DNA of 64,000 bases from Scleromatobacter humisilvae (GTDB taxonomy: Bacteria > Pseudomonadota > Gammaproteobacteria > Burkholderiales > Burkholderiaceae_C): contig NZ_JAJLJH010000002.1 in assembly GCF_023231945.1 (NCBI RefSeq), positions 310,001 through 374,000 of the forward strand, given 5' to 3'. A model generated the notes under the pieces. That model ran no database searches. It was not told the origin of the DNA and saw only the letters and a program-made list of their open reading frames with translations. Position numbers and translations under genes: made by a program. Positions 10,157 to 20,263 of this stretch are shown one piece after another (the first letter of the stretch is position 1; each line of letters opens with the position of its first letter).

Positions 10157-11106
10157 TCCAGCGCCGCGGGCAACTGGCCCAGCGGCGAGACGGCCTCGAC
10201 CTCCATCCACGCGTCCAGTCCGCCGTGCAGCGCGCGGGCGCGGTGGTGGCCGAGGTCGGCGAGGATGCGCACGCCGCGCAGCGCCGACACCTCGTTGGGG
10301 CAGTTGCAGTACAGCACCACCTCGCGGTCGCGCGGCAGCTCGGCGCCGGCCGTCGGCAGCTGCGCGAGCGTGGCGACGATCGCGCCGGGCACGCGGCGGT
10401 TGTCCTGCAGCATCGCCACCGACGAGCGCACGTCGATCACGATCGGCGCCTCGCCGCGGCGGATCAGCTCGCGCAGCTCGTTGACGGCGATGCGCGGCGC
10501 GTAGCGGTCGCTGAGCATCCAGCGGCGGCGCAGCCAGCGATAGATGATCATCGTGGTCAGCGCGATGACGATGGCGACGCCGGCGATGGTGCCGAACTCG
10601 GTCATGAAGTCGAGCACGACGACGATCTGCCCTGCGAAGAGCACGCCGATCATCAGGAAGACCAGCGTCCAGATGAGCGCGGCGCCGACGTCGTAGCTGA
10701 TGAAGCGCTTCCACGACATGCCCAGCGCGCCGGCCATCGGCGCCGCCACGACGGAGATGCCGGGCAGGAACTTGGCGGCGATGAGCGAGCTGCCGCCCCA
10801 TTTCGACAGGATGCCCTCGCTCTGGCGCACGCAGGTGTCGGGCGACAGCGAGATGCGGCACAGCAGCTTCATGACGCGGTGGCCGCGCCAGCGTCCGGCC
10901 TGGTACCAGACGGCGTCGCCCAGCACGTTGGCGACCACCGAGGCCGCCAGGCAGACGACGAGCGAGATCTGCCCGGCCATCGCGACGCCGCCAGCCACCA
11001 CCAGCAACGGGGCGGCCGGCACGGGCGCGCCGACGCGCGCGGCGAGCGTGATCACGAAGACGATCAACGCGCCGTGGGCAATGAGGAGCGGGATCAGTTC
11101 GCGCAT
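10108..11106 (-). CDS. DedA-family membrane protein fused to a rhodanese domain
   Basis: The protein is 332 residues from ATG 11106. Residues 1-200 are a DedA/VTT module with several membrane segments and the family pattern KFLPGISVVAAPMAGALGM before a late helix; DedA proteins act in lipid-carrier flipping and membrane homeostasis. Residues about 210-320 are a cytosolic rhodanese-like domain with IDVRSS at the start and a VLYCNCPNE active loop carrying the candidate catalytic Cys, ending in HGGLDAW. Fusion of the two occurs in other Proteobacteria. The substrate is unknown. The 3' end overlaps the catalase-like gene. Confidence 0.87.
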   Translation of the reverse strand: MRELIPLLIAHGALIVFVITLAARVGAPVPAAPLLVVAGGVAMAGQISLVVCLAASVVANVLGDAVWYQAGRWRGHRVMKLLCRISLSPDTCVRQSEGILSKWGGSSLIAAKFLPGISVVAAPMAGALGMSWKRFISYDVGAALIWTLVFLMIGVLFAGQIVVVLDFMTEFGTIAGVAIVIALTTMIIYRWLRRRWMLSDRYAPRIAVNELRELIRRGEAPIVIDVRSSVAMLQDNRRVPGAIVATLAQLPTAGAELPRDREVVLYCNCPNEVSALRGVRILADLGHHRARALHGGLDAWMEVEAVSPLGQLPAALDQSPMSPIVFGSESPT

Positions 11107-11217
11107 GGCGGAGCAGGGCACACGGGTGGAAGGGCGATGGCCGGAGGATACCGCGCCTTGCGAAGCACATTCGGCGCAGGGCTGTAGCCGGTCTCGGCCT
11201 GCGGCGACAATCGGGCC

Positions 11218-11532
11218 ATGTCAGACGAGAACCAGATCGAGATCCCGCCGTCGTTCATCGCGCTGTTCGTCGAACCCGGACGCACGAAGCCGAGCGCGAC
11301 GCGGCAGGCGATCACGCAGCGCTACGAGTTCTGCGAGGCGCTCGCCACGATGCTGGTGGAACGGGCCCAGACGTTGCAGTGGCAGCTGAGCATCACCGAG
11401 GCGGACGTGCTGGAGAGGATGCACGCCGGCCTGATGGGCGAGGACGCGCCGGTGCCGCCCAACGAGGGCGAGTGGATCATCAGGCGCCTCGCCGAACTGC
11501 TCGAGTGGGATCGACCCAAGTGGAAAGCGTGA
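11218..11532 (+). CDS. Conserved hypothetical protein, 104 residues
   Basis: A small soluble protein rich in charged residues, with no signal peptide or membrane helix. It contains an FVEPGRTKPSATRQAI segment, a helix with YEFCEALATMLVERAQ, and a C-terminal GEWIIRRLAELLEWD. Codon choice is typical of the region and the frame is clean, so it is probably a real gene. Similar sequences are, as I recall, annotated only as hypothetical (sometimes as an ATPase with chaperone activity) in Burkholderiales. I see no ATP-binding motif to support that name. Confidence 0.65.
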   Translation: MSDENQIEIPPSFIALFVEPGRTKPSATRQAITQRYEFCEALATMLVERAQTLQWQLSITEADVLERMHAGLMGEDAPVPPNEGEWIIRRLAELLEWDRPKWKA

Positions 11533-11559
11533 GCCCCCAGCCGCCCGAGGGGGCCGCGC

Positions 11560-11587
11560 CCTTGCTCCGGAGCGGCCGAGCGCGGCG
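11560..11587. repeat. Intergenic repeat, copy 2 (REP-like, 28 bp)
   Basis: Identical over 28 bases to 7549-7576, with the palindrome GCTCCGGAGC at its centre, 28 bases after the stop of the small hypothetical gene. The flanks differ between copies. Confidence 0.6.
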
Positions 11588-11809
11588 TCCGCGATCCCCA
11601 AACTGAGTTCCACAAAAGAATATGCCCGCAACCATTGCTGGAGGCGGGCACATCTTCCGAACGTCAGGACGGATCGAGACGACGGTTTCCTGCGAGTACT
11701 GGGTGACGGGTTCCCATCGTTCCGCCCAATTTGCGGCCGGTTTCGTACTTCGGATGCTTTGTATTGTGCCGACGTCCGTGGCGTCCATTTGTAGGAGAAG
11801 CGGCGGATT
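11588..11809. other. Intergenic stretch of lower GC with a stem-loop, no gene called
   Basis: This gap between two convergent genes has visibly lower GC than its surroundings. At 11623-11650 the arms TGCCCGC and GCGGGCA (7 paired bases, 14-base loop) could form a hairpin, without a T-run. Short open frames exist on both strands but have no ribosome site or recognisable product. It may be a decayed insertion. Confidence 0.4.
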
Positions 11810-13249
11810 TCAGGACAGTTCCGACTGTCGGGGTTCACCCTCATGCTGCGCCGGCGTGCCTTTGCTCACGCTCTCGCCATCGTTCTTGCGCAGCCCCCAG
11901 AAAGCCAGCGACGAGACCAGCGTCAGCACCGACATCGTGATGTAGCCGTGGTGGAGCGCGCGCGTGACGGCCGCGTGGTCGGACTGCGGCAGGTCGGCCA
12001 GGAAGAAGACGGTCACCAGCGACGCCACCGCCAGGCCGAAGCTCAGCGACATCTGCTGCAACGTGCTCGCGATCGTGCTGGCCATGGACGCGTCGGCGCC
12101 CTCGATGTCGGCGTAGGCCATCGTGTTGAGGCTGGAGAACTGCAGCGAGTTGAACAGCCCCAGCACCAGGCCCAGCGGAATGATGGCCCACACGGAGGCG
12201 CCCGGCCCGATCAGCGAGTACGTCGCGATGCCGCCGGCGATCAGCACCGTGTTGACGATCAGCACCTGGCGATAGCCGAACTGGCGCAGCAGGCGCGACG
12301 ACATCACCTTCATGAACATCGCCGACGCCGCCGCCGGCATCATCAGCAGCCCCGACTCCCAGGCCGGCAGCCCCAGCCCGAGCTGGTACAGCAGCGGCAG
12401 CAGGAAGGGCAGGCCGCCGATGCCCAGCCGGGTGACGAAGCCGCCGAGGACCGAGATGCGGAAGGTGCGCACCTTGAACACGTCCAGCCGCAGCAGCGGG
12501 AACGGCACCTGCGTCGCGTGCCAGCCGTAGGCCAGCAGCAGCACGACCGACAGCAGCAGCAGCACGGTCATCTGCAGCGCCGGGATCGTGTGCTCGCCGA
12601 ACACCTCCAGCAGCCACGACAGCAGCGCCACGCCCGAGCCGAACAGCACCAGGCCGACGACGTCCAGCGGCGGCGGGCTCTCGGTGCGGTAGTCGGGCAT
12701 GAACTGGCGCCCCAGCCACAGCGCGGCGAGGCCCACCGGCACGTTGACGAAGAAGATGTCGCGCCACGACAGCCAGTGCACGATCAGGCCGCCGACGGTC
12801 GGGCCCAGCAGCGGACCGATCAACGCCGGGATGATGATGAAGTTCATCACCCGCAGCAGTTCGGACTTCGGGAAGGTGCGCACGACCGCGCTGCGGCCCA
12901 CGGGCATCATCATCGCCGCGGCCACGCCCTGCGGCACGCGCGCGGCGACCAGCAGGCTGGCATTGGGCGCCAGCCCGCACAGCACCGACGAGACCGTGAA
13001 CAGCCCCAGTGCGATCAGGAAGATGCGCCGGCTGCCGTAGCGCTCGGCCAGCCAGCCGCTGATGGGGATCGAGACGGCCAGCGACAGGATGTAGCTCGTG
13101 ACGACCGCCTTCAGGCTCAGCGGCGTGACCCCCAGGCTCGCGGCCATGGCTGGGATGCCGGTGTTGACGATCGTCGAGTCGAGCTGCTCCATGAACAGCG
13201 CGGTCGCGACGATCCAGGGCAGGTAGCGCTGGGTGCGGGTGGACTCCAT
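11810..13249 (-). CDS. DHA2-family MFS drug/proton antiporter
   Basis: The protein is 479 residues from ATG 13249; an upstream in-frame ATG at 13327 would add a charged, non-conserved leader. It has about 14 hydrophobic helices. The MFS motif A (GWLAERYGSRR) is in the loop after TM2, and a LDSTIVNTGIPAM motif in TM1 is typical of DHA2 14-TM exporters such as HsrA/MdtD. It likely exports a toxic compound using the proton gradient; the substrate cannot be predicted. It is divergent from a GAF histidine kinase, with 114 bases between the starts. Confidence 0.88.
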   Translation of the reverse strand: MESTRTQRYLPWIVATALFMEQLDSTIVNTGIPAMAASLGVTPLSLKAVVTSYILSLAVSIPISGWLAERYGSRRIFLIALGLFTVSSVLCGLAPNASLLVAARVPQGVAAAMMMPVGRSAVVRTFPKSELLRVMNFIIIPALIGPLLGPTVGGLIVHWLSWRDIFFVNVPVGLAALWLGRQFMPDYRTESPPPLDVVGLVLFGSGVALLSWLLEVFGEHTIPALQMTVLLLLSVVLLLAYGWHATQVPFPLLRLDVFKVRTFRISVLGGFVTRLGIGGLPFLLPLLYQLGLGLPAWESGLLMMPAAASAMFMKVMSSRLLRQFGYRQVLIVNTVLIAGGIATYSLIGPGASVWAIIPLGLVLGLFNSLQFSSLNTMAYADIEGADASMASTIASTLQQMSLSFGLAVASLVTVFFLADLPQSDHAAVTRALHHGYITMSVLTLVSSLAFWGLRKNDGESVSKGTPAQHEGEPRQSELS

Positions 13250-13363
13250 CGCGGCCCATTCTGGCGCGAAGCGGCGCCGGACGGGGCGATCATGGTCTCC
13301 CGGCCGTGCGGCGTCGCGAGACCGCACTCGTGTTCAGCGTGCTTTGCGTATAGTGGCCGCTCC

Positions 13364-14581
13364 ATGAACGCGCTCAGCCCATCGCTCGCCATGCGCAACG
13401 TCGCCGCCTCGACCATCGAGCAGGACATCGCCGCCATCGCCCGCATCGAGGCGGTGCCGCGCCTGCTCAAGGTGCTGTGCGAGACGACGGGGATGGGCTT
13501 CGCCGCGGTCGCGCGCGTCACCGACGAGAAGTGGGTCGCCTGCGCCGTCGAGGATCGCGTCTCGTTCGGCCTGATGCCCGGCGGCGAGCTGCCGCTGGCG
13601 TCGACGCTGTGCCACGACGTGCGTTCCACCAACCAGGCGATCTTCATCGACCACGCGAGCCAGGATCCGGTCTTCTGCACGCACCACACGCCGCGCATCT
13701 ACCAGATCGAGAGCTACGCGTCGGTGCCGATCAAGCTCGCCGACGGCGAGTACTTCGGCAACCTGTGCGCGATCGACGCCCAGCCGCACAAGATGCGCGA
13801 GCCCAAGGTCATGGACATGTTCGAGCTGTTCGCGCAGCTGATCGCGCTGCAGCTGGAAAGCGACCGCCGCCACGCGCGCACCGAGTCGCTGCTGATGAAC
13901 GAGCGCGAGGCGGGCGAGCTGCGCGAGCAGTTCATCGCCGTGCTGGGCCACGACCTGCGCAACCCGCTGGCGGCCATCGCGATGGGCGCGGTGCTGCTCA
14001 AGCGCAAGGCGGGCGATCCGGCCGCCGTGGTCACCGCGGCGCAACGCATCGAGCGCAGCGCCCGGCGCATGTCCGGGCTGATCAACGACGTGCTGGACTT
14101 CGCGCGCGGACGGCTCGGCAGCGGCATCGGCGTCGAGCTCGAGGAGACGACCACGCTGGGCCTGTCGCTCGAGGGCGTCACCGCCGAACTGCGCGAGGCG
14201 CATCCCGAGCGCGCGATCGTCGCCGACATCGCCGTCGACGGCCCGGTGCGCTGCGACCTCGAGCGCATCCAGCAGCTGCTGTCCAACCTGCTGGCCAACG
14301 CGCTGTCGCACGGGCTGGAGAGCGCGCCGGTGGGCGTGCGCGCCTTCCTCGACGGCGCGGACGTCGTCATCGAGGTTCGCAACGACGGCGAACCCATTCC
14401 CGCCGACCGCATCGACCGCGTCTTCGAGCCGTTCTGGCGCCGCACCGCCGCGCGCGAGGGCCTGGGCCTCGGGCTCTACATCTGCAGCCAGATCGCGCGC
14501 TCGCATGGCGGCCGCCTGACGGCCACGTCGTCGGCGGAGCGGGGCACGACGTTCACCGCGCGGCTGCCGATCCGGCTCTGA
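13364..14581 (+). CDS. GAF-domain sensor histidine kinase
   Basis: The 405-residue soluble kinase has a GAF domain over about residues 25-175 (LCHDVRSTNQAIFIDHASQD, then YASVPIKLADGEYFGNLC), a HisKA box GHDLRNPLAAI with His near residue 196, and an HATPase_c domain with NLLANALSHG, EVRNDGEPI and GLGLGLYICSQIARSHGG. The GAF domain may sense a small ligand, redox state or bilin. No response regulator is next to it. It starts at an ATG without a strong ribosome site; the Met at 13391 is the alternative. Confidence 0.87.
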   Translation: MNALSPSLAMRNVAASTIEQDIAAIARIEAVPRLLKVLCETTGMGFAAVARVTDEKWVACAVEDRVSFGLMPGGELPLASTLCHDVRSTNQAIFIDHASQDPVFCTHHTPRIYQIESYASVPIKLADGEYFGNLCAIDAQPHKMREPKVMDMFELFAQLIALQLESDRRHARTESLLMNEREAGELREQFIAVLGHDLRNPLAAIAMGAVLLKRKAGDPAAVVTAAQRIERSARRMSGLINDVLDFARGRLGSGIGVELEETTTLGLSLEGVTAELREAHPERAIVADIAVDGPVRCDLERIQQLLSNLLANALSHGLESAPVGVRAFLDGADVVIEVRNDGEPIPADRIDRVFEPFWRRTAAREGLGLGLYICSQIARSHGGRLTATSSAERGTTFTARLPIRL

Positions 14582-14627
14582 AGCCCGTACGGCCGCGGCT
14601 GTCGTCCGGCTCGGCGACAATCGCGCC

Positions 14628-15134
14628 ATGAGCTTCGAAGTCGCCGATACCCTCGACATGTCCACCCCCGACGCCAAGCGCGCGTCGTACGAACTGCTGG
14701 TCGCCCAGGTGCGCTCCGTCCTGGAGGGCGAGCGCGACTGGATCGCCAACCTCTCGCAGTTCTCGGCACTCGTGCACCAGTCGGTGCCCGATCTCAACTG
14801 GGCCGGCTTCTACCTGGCGCGCGGCGAGGAGCTGGTGGTCGGGCCGTTCCAGGGCAAGGTCGCCTGCGTGCGCATCCCGTTCAGCAAGGGCGTCTGCGGC
14901 GCCTGCGCGCGCTCGCGCGAGATCCAGCTGGTGGAGGACGTGCACGCGTTCCCCGGCCACATCGCCTGCGATTCGGCGTCCAATTCGGAGCTGGTGCTGC
15001 CGGTGGTCGTCGGCGACCGGCTCGTCGCGGTGTTCGACCTCGACAGCCCGCTGACCGCGCGCTTCGACGCCGAGGATGCGCGCGGCTTCGCCGAGGCCGT
15101 CGCGGCGCTCGCCGCGGGCACCGACTGGCCCTGA
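14628..15134 (+). CDS. msrC: Free methionine-(R)-sulfoxide reductase (GAF-type)
   Basis: The protein is a single GAF fold of 168 residues. It keeps the three catalytic or resolving Cys of the fRMsr family: C80 in GKVAC, C90 in SKGVCGAC and C114 in HIACDSASNSE, spaced as in the E. coli enzyme (C84, C94, C118). It should reduce free Met-R-sulfoxide in the cytosol using thioredoxin. Together with msrA, msrB and trxC in this window it completes a methionine-repair set. It lies 46 bases after the GAF histidine kinase. Confidence 0.88.
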   Translation: MSFEVADTLDMSTPDAKRASYELLVAQVRSVLEGERDWIANLSQFSALVHQSVPDLNWAGFYLARGEELVVGPFQGKVACVRIPFSKGVCGACARSREIQLVEDVHAFPGHIACDSASNSELVLPVVVGDRLVAVFDLDSPLTARFDAEDARGFAEAVAALAAGTDWP

Positions 15135-15323
15135 GCGGATCAGGGTTTGTGGGTATCGGCGCGACACGCGGCGCGCCGTTGACCTCATGTCGGCCAAACC
15201 GTCCAGGCCTCCCCACAGGGCGACTGCAAAAAACGCACAACTTCGTCGCGCTTCGAGGGATTTGACCCTTGGATTGCAGAAAAGATCGCCATGGTTCGGC
15301 GATTGTCTGCATATGATCACCCC

Positions 15324-16256
15324 ATGATTTCCATGCAGGGTGTTCCTTCGTCACTGATCGCGCGCCATGAATCGTGGGTGCGGAAGCAAGCCAGCGCGCT
15401 GTCGCGCCGACTGCCGGCCAACGTCGAGAAGGCCGACCTGATCCAGGCCGGGCTCATTGGCGTCGCGCAGGCGGCCATGAACTTCCAGTGGGAAGGCGAT
15501 CCGGACAGCGAAGAGGGCCGCGAAGCCTTCCTCCGCTACGCGCAACTGCGCGTCAAGGGCGCGATGCTCGACGAACTGCGCCAGATGGATCAACTGAGCC
15601 GCTCGCAGCGGCGCAAGTTCAAGGTGATCCAGATCGCCCGCGAGCGCTGGATGCAGGGCCACGACCAGCCGCCCAGCCTCAGCGAGCTGAGCGAGGTGTG
15701 CGGCATCGAGGTCAACGAGATCGCCGAGCTCGAGCAAGCCGCCTCCACCGCGCAGACGCAGAGCCTCAACGACGACGACGACGACGGCGAGCACTACACC
15801 CCGCAGGGCAGCCACGCCGCCACCGCCAACGACGAGGTCGAGGCGCGGGTCGACACGGCCATCCTGCTGCGCCGCCTCGAGAAGTTCTTCGCGACGCTGC
15901 CCGAGCGCGAGCGCCAGGTCATCGACGCCTACATGGGCATCGGCATGAGCACCGAGGAGGTCGCCGAATCGCTGGGTGTCAGCACCTCGCGGGTGTCGCA
16001 GATCTACCAGGCCACGGTCAAGCGCATCACCACGCACTTCGCGCAGAAGGACCAGCGCGCCCTCGACCGCGTCTACCCGTCGCGTTCCGGGCCCGAGTTC
16101 GAGACCCTGGTCGCCTCGCGCGAGGCGCAGATGCGCTGGGGCACGCTGCTCGAGGACGCGCTCACCGCGCCCGACAACCGCTTCGGCGCACGCCGCGGCC
16201 GCAAGACGGCGTCGGCCGAGACATCCGGCGGCGGCGAGGGCGGCGAGACCGCCTGA
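15324..16256 (+). CDS. FliA/WhiG-type RNA polymerase sigma factor (sigma-28 group)
   Basis: The protein is 310 residues from ATG 15324; in-frame ATGs also occur at 15291 and 15333. Region 2 is clear (DLIQAGLIGVAQAAMNF, then LRVKGAMLDELRQMDQ, the FliA/WhiG signature), followed by region 3 and a region 4 helix-turn-helix (LPERERQVIDAYM and STSRVSQIYQATVKRI). A poly-Asp loop and a roughly 65-residue tail beyond region 4 are unusual for FliA. No flagellar operon is nearby, so this may be a paralogue with another regulon rather than the main flagellar sigma factor. Confidence 0.85.
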   Translation: MISMQGVPSSLIARHESWVRKQASALSRRLPANVEKADLIQAGLIGVAQAAMNFQWEGDPDSEEGREAFLRYAQLRVKGAMLDELRQMDQLSRSQRRKFKVIQIARERWMQGHDQPPSLSELSEVCGIEVNEIAELEQAASTAQTQSLNDDDDDGEHYTPQGSHAATANDEVEARVDTAILLRRLEKFFATLPERERQVIDAYMGIGMSTEEVAESLGVSTSRVSQIYQATVKRITTHFAQKDQRALDRVYPSRSGPEFETLVASREAQMRWGTLLEDALTAPDNRFGARRGRKTASAETSGGGEGGETA

Positions 16257-16337
16257 CGCCGCGCTGAAGGCGCGACGGTCGCGCACGCCGATTGCTGCCC
16301 CTCCCGGGTCGCAACGCCGGCCCCGCCACCGTCCGCC

Positions 16338-16997
16338 ATGTCCCACGATTCCCCGCCCGCGGGCGCCACGCGACGCGGCTTCCTGCAATCGGCCGGCGCG
16401 CTCGCCGGCGCGCCGCTGGTCGTCGGACAGGCCCGGGCCGCGCGCTCGGAGCCCGAGACCCCGCCGTCCGCGCCGCCCGTCGGGCTCACTTTGCGCGTCA
16501 ACGGCCAGAACCATGCGCTGCACGTGGAGCCCCGCGTCACGCTGCTGGACGCGCTGCGCGACAACCTCGGGCTGACCGGCACCAAGAAGGGCTGCGACCG
16601 CGGGCAGTGCGGCGCCTGCACGGTCATCGTCGACGGCCGCCGCATCAACTCGTGCATCGCGCTGGCGCTGGCGCACGACGGCGACGAGATCACCACCATC
16701 GAGGGCCTCGGACAGCCCGGCCAGCTGCATCCGCTGCAGGCGGCGTTCATCGCCGAGGACGCGTTCCAGTGCGGCTATTGCACGCCCGGCCAGATCTGCT
16801 CGGGCGTCGCGCTGATGGAAGAGGCCCGGCGCGGCGACTGCAGCGCGGTCACGCCGGATGTGCGGCAGCAGGGCGCCGTGCCGCTCGGCGACGCCGAGAT
16901 CCGCGAGCGCATGAGCGGCAACCTGTGCCGTTGCGGCGCCTACGCCAACATCGTGCGCGCGGTGCGCATCGTTGCGAAGCAGGAGGGCGTGGCATGA
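16338..16997 (+). CDS. paoA: Aldehyde oxidoreductase iron-sulfur subunit
   Basis: The 219-residue protein begins with a Tat signal ([10 protein letters not shown], twin Arg at 12-13), so the complex is exported folded to the periplasm. It has the two [2Fe-2S] sets of the xanthine oxidase family: C86, C91, C94, C106 ([10 protein letters not shown]) and C146, C149, C198, C200 (QCGYC and CRC). It passes electrons between FAD and molybdenum subunits. Its stop overlaps the paoB start (ATGA), showing tight translational coupling. Confidence 0.93.
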   Translation: MSHDSPPAGATRRGFLQSAGALAGAPLVVGQARAARSEPETPPSAPPVGLTLRVNGQNHALHVEPRVTLLDALRDNLGLTGTKKGCDRGQCGACTVIVDGRRINSCIALALAHDGDEITTIEGLGQPGQLHPLQAAFIAEDAFQCGYCTPGQICSGVALMEEARRGDCSAVTPDVRQQGAVPLGDAEIRERMSGNLCRCGAYANIVRAVRIVAKQEGVA

Positions 16998-17980
16998 CGC
17001 CGTTCGGCTACCGGCGCGCGCAGAGCATCGACGAGGCGTTGCGCCTCGGACTCACGCCCGGGGCGCACTTCCTCGGCGGCGGCACCAACCTGATCGATCT
17101 TGCGAAGGGCGGCGTCGTGCAGCCGATGCTGCTGATCGACGTCAGCCGGCTGCCGCTGGCCGACGTGACGGCCACCGCCGACGGCGGCGCGCGCATCGGC
17201 GCGATGGCACGCAACTCGGATGTCGCCAACCACCCGCTGATCCGCACGCGCTACCCGTTGCTGAGCCAGGCGCTGCTGGCCGGCGCGTCGCCGCAGCTGC
17301 GCAACATGGCCACCGTCGGCGGCAACCTGCTGCAGCGGACGCGCTGCCCGTACTTCTACGACACCGGCTTCGAGCATTGCAACAAGCGCGCGCCGGGCAG
17401 CGGCTGCGGCGCGGTCGGCGGCATCAATCGCAACCACGCGATCCTGGGCGCCAGCGCGGCCTGCATCGCGACGCATCCGTCCGACATGTGCGTCGCGCTC
17501 GCGGCCCTGCGCGCGCAGGTGCACGTGCGCGGCCCGCGCGGGGAACGCGCGATCGCGATGGCCGACTTCCACCGGCTGCCCGGCGACACGCCGCAGCGCG
17601 ACACGACGCTGGCCGCGGGCGAGCTGATCCTCGGCGTCGACCTGCCGCCCGACGGCTTCGCCGGCCATGCCCATTACCTGAAGGTGCGCGACCGCGCGAG
17701 CTACGCGTTCGCGCTCGTCTCCGTGGCCGCGGCGCTGGACGTGCGCGGCGGCGTGATCCGCGACGCGGCGCTCGCGCTCGGCGGCGTCGCGCACAAGCCG
17801 TGGCGGCGTCCCGAGGCCGAGGCGCGTCTCGTCGGACACGAGCCCTCCGACGCCGCGTTCGGCGAGGCGGCCGACCTGTTGCTGCAGGGCGCGCGTCCCG
17901 CGTCGCAGAACGGGTTCAAGCTGACGCTGGCGCGACGCGCGATCGTGCGGGCGCTGCAGACGGCGGGAGCCCAGGCATGA
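16994..17980 (+). CDS. paoB: Aldehyde oxidoreductase FAD-binding subunit
   Basis: The protein has 328 residues. [13 protein letters not shown] near residue 27 and [15 protein letters not shown] near residue 105 are the FAD-binding signatures of the CODH medium-subunit family. A Cys cluster following RTRCPYFYD (with EHCNKR and SGCGA) matches the extra [4Fe-4S] cluster site of PaoB. It takes electrons from the iron-sulfur subunit. It overlaps its neighbours by 4 bases on both sides, so paoABC is one operon. Confidence 0.92.
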   Translation: MTPFGYRRAQSIDEALRLGLTPGAHFLGGGTNLIDLAKGGVVQPMLLIDVSRLPLADVTATADGGARIGAMARNSDVANHPLIRTRYPLLSQALLAGASPQLRNMATVGGNLLQRTRCPYFYDTGFEHCNKRAPGSGCGAVGGINRNHAILGASAACIATHPSDMCVALAALRAQVHVRGPRGERAIAMADFHRLPGDTPQRDTTLAAGELILGVDLPPDGFAGHAHYLKVRDRASYAFALVSVAAALDVRGGVIRDAALALGGVAHKPWRRPEAEARLVGHEPSDAAFGEAADLLLQGARPASQNGFKLTLARRAIVRALQTAGAQA

Positions 17981-20184
17981 CGAGCGTCGGCGCCCCACTG
18001 GACCGGGTCGACGGCCCGCTCAAGGTCTGCGGCCAGGCCCACTACACCGGCGACCTCGCGCCGCCGCGCATGGCCCACGCCGTGCTCGTCACCAGCACCA
18101 TCGCCAGCGGGCGCATCGCCCGCATCGACGCCGCGGCCGCCGAACGCGCGCCGGGCGTCGTCGCGGTGATCACGCACGCGAACGCGATGAAGCTGCCGCA
18201 GGACGGCAAGGCCGCCGCCCATCCGCCGGAGGGCCGCGTGCTGTCGCTGCTGCAGGACGACCAGGTCGCCTACAGCAACCAGCCGATCGCGGTGGTCGTG
18301 GCCGAGACGATCGAACAGGCGAACGGCGCCGCCGCGCTCGTGCGCGTGACGTATGCGCGCGCGGAGGCGAAGGTCGACTTCGAGGCCGAGAGGCCGAACG
18401 CGTACGCCCCGGACAAGTTCAACGGCGCGCCGCCCGATACCACGCGCGGCGACATCGAGGCCGGCCTCGCCTCGGCCGCTCATCGCGTCGAGCTGGGCTA
18501 CACCACGCCGTTCCAGCACCACAACCCGATGGAGCCGCACGCGACGCTGGCGAGCTGGGACGGCGAGAAGCTGTCCATCGAGGACTCGACGCAGTACGTG
18601 GCCGGCGTGCGGCGGACGCTGGCCAAGACCTTCGGCATCCCGCCCGAGCTCGTGCACGTGCGTTCGTCCTTCGTCGGCGGCGCGTTCGGCGGCAAGGGCT
18701 CGGCGTGGTCGCACGTGATCCTCGCGGCGATGGCGGCGCGCCAGCTCGGGCGGCCGGTGCGGCTGGTGATGCAGCGGCCGCAGCTGTTCGGACCGGTGGG
18801 CGGACGGCCGCGCACCGCGCAGACGCTTCGCGTCGGCTGCGACGAGCAGGGCCGCCTGACCGCGCTCGAACACCAGTCGACGTCGACGACCTCCGTGATC
18901 GAGGACTGGGTCGAGAGCTGCGCCGTCGTCACGCGCCAGCTCTACGCGAGCCCGGCCGTGGCGACCGCGCACCGGCTGGTCAAGCTCAACGTCGGCACGC
19001 CGACCTTCCAGCGCGCGCCCGGCGAATCCACGGGCATGTTCGCGCTGGAGAGCGCGCTCGACGAGCTGGCGTTCGCCGCGGGCATCGACCCCATCGAGTT
19101 CCGCCTGCGCAACGACGCGCCGCGCGACGAGCAGAAGAACGCGCCGTATTCGAGCAAGTCGCTCGCCGAGTGCTACCGCGTCGGCGCCGGGCGCATCGGC
19201 TGGTCGCGACGCAGCACGACGCCCGGCGCACTGCGCGATGGCCACTGGCTGGTCGGCCTGGGCTGCGCAAGCGCGACGCGGCCGGCCAAGCGCAGCCCGT
19301 GTGCGGCGCGCGTGCGCATCACCGCCGACGGCCGCGCGCTGGTCAGCTCCAGCACGTCGGAGATCGGCTGCGGCAACACCACGGTGATGGCCCAGGTCGC
19401 CGCGGACGCGCTGGGCCTGCCGGTGGGCCGCGTGCGCTTCGAGCTGGGCGACACCCGCCTGCCCGAGGCACCGATCTCGGCCGGGTCGATGACGATGGAG
19501 AGCGTGGGCTCGGCGGTCGACGCGGCGTGCGCGGATGCGCGCAGCCAGCTCGTCGCCAAGGCCATCGCGGACCCGGAGTCGCCGTTGCACGGCGCCGCGG
19601 CCGAAGACGTCACGATCGAGGACGGCTGGCTGCGCGCGAAGACCGGCGAGGGCAGGCGCGACAACGTGGCCGTGCTGCTGAGCCGCCTCGGCGGCGCGCC
19701 CTTGGTCGCCGACGGCAACAGCAAGCCGGGCGACGAGGACAGGCAGTTCTCGATGAACTCGTTCGGCGCCGTGTTCGCCGAGGTGCACGTCGACCGCGAC
19801 CTCGGCATCGTGCGCGTGCCGCGCATCGTCGGCCGCTTCGGCGCCGGCCGCATCATCAACGCGAAGACGGCGCACAGCCAGCTGCTGGGCGGCATCGTCT
19901 GGGGGCTGGGCATGGCGCTGACCGAGGAGTCGGTGCTCGACCCGCGCAGCGGCCGCTTCGTCAACGCCAACCTGGCGGAGTACCACGTGATGGTCAACGC
20001 CGACATCGGCGACATCGACGTCGGCTTCGTCGACGAGGTCGACCCGCACGTCAACTCGCTGGGGGCGAAGGGGCTGGGCGAGGTCTCGATGACCGGCGTG
20101 ACCGGCGCGGTGGCCAACGCCATCTTCAACGCCACCGGCAAGCGCGTGCGCGACTTGCCGATCACGCTGGACAAGCTGCTCTGA
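17977..20184 (+). CDS. paoC: Aldehyde oxidoreductase molybdenum-cofactor subunit
   Basis: The protein has 735 residues. It shows the molybdopterin-binding layout of the xanthine oxidase large subunit: [30 protein letters not shown] and the catalytic Glu in [10 protein letters not shown] near residue 702. The enzyme oxidises aromatic or aliphatic aldehydes to acids, likely as periplasmic detoxification. No cofactor-maturation chaperone (paoD/xdhC-like) follows, so maturation must come from elsewhere. A hairpin follows the stop. Confidence 0.93.
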   Translation: MTSVGAPLDRVDGPLKVCGQAHYTGDLAPPRMAHAVLVTSTIASGRIARIDAAAAERAPGVVAVITHANAMKLPQDGKAAAHPPEGRVLSLLQDDQVAYSNQPIAVVVAETIEQANGAAALVRVTYARAEAKVDFEAERPNAYAPDKFNGAPPDTTRGDIEAGLASAAHRVELGYTTPFQHHNPMEPHATLASWDGEKLSIEDSTQYVAGVRRTLAKTFGIPPELVHVRSSFVGGAFGGKGSAWSHVILAAMAARQLGRPVRLVMQRPQLFGPVGGRPRTAQTLRVGCDEQGRLTALEHQSTSTTSVIEDWVESCAVVTRQLYASPAVATAHRLVKLNVGTPTFQRAPGESTGMFALESALDELAFAAGIDPIEFRLRNDAPRDEQKNAPYSSKSLAECYRVGAGRIGWSRRSTTPGALRDGHWLVGLGCASATRPAKRSPCAARVRITADGRALVSSSTSEIGCGNTTVMAQVAADALGLPVGRVRFELGDTRLPEAPISAGSMTMESVGSAVDAACADARSQLVAKAIADPESPLHGAAAEDVTIEDGWLRAKTGEGRRDNVAVLLSRLGGAPLVADGNSKPGDEDRQFSMNSFGAVFAEVHVDRDLGIVRVPRIVGRFGAGRIINAKTAHSQLLGGIVWGLGMALTEESVLDPRSGRFVNANLAEYHVMVNADIGDIDVGFVDEVDPHVNSLGAKGLGEVSMTGVTGAVANAIFNATGKRVRDLPITLDKLL

Positions 20185-20191
20185 ACTCGAC

Positions 20192-20212
20192 AGCCCCGCG
20201 GGCGACGGGGCT
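20192..20212 (+). terminator. Hairpin after paoC, weak terminator candidate
   Basis: AGCCCCG and CGGGGCT form a 7-base stem with a 7-base loop just after the paoC stop. Only a short pyrimidine tract follows, so termination would be weak or factor-assisted. Confidence 0.4.
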
Positions 20213-20263
20213 TCCGGTTCGCCAACAGAATGGCGGCTTCCCTCACCACACCGGAAAAGCGCC

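Noticed and set aside
11480-11788. 102-residue minus-strand frame in the low-GC gap
   Set aside because: It runs through the 28-bp repeat and into the small hypothetical gene, has no ribosome site and no recognisable family.
11843-14581. 912-residue frame that would fuse an upstream part to the GAF kinase
   Set aside because: The first half is antisense to the MFS gene and lacks motifs; the kinase starts at 13364.
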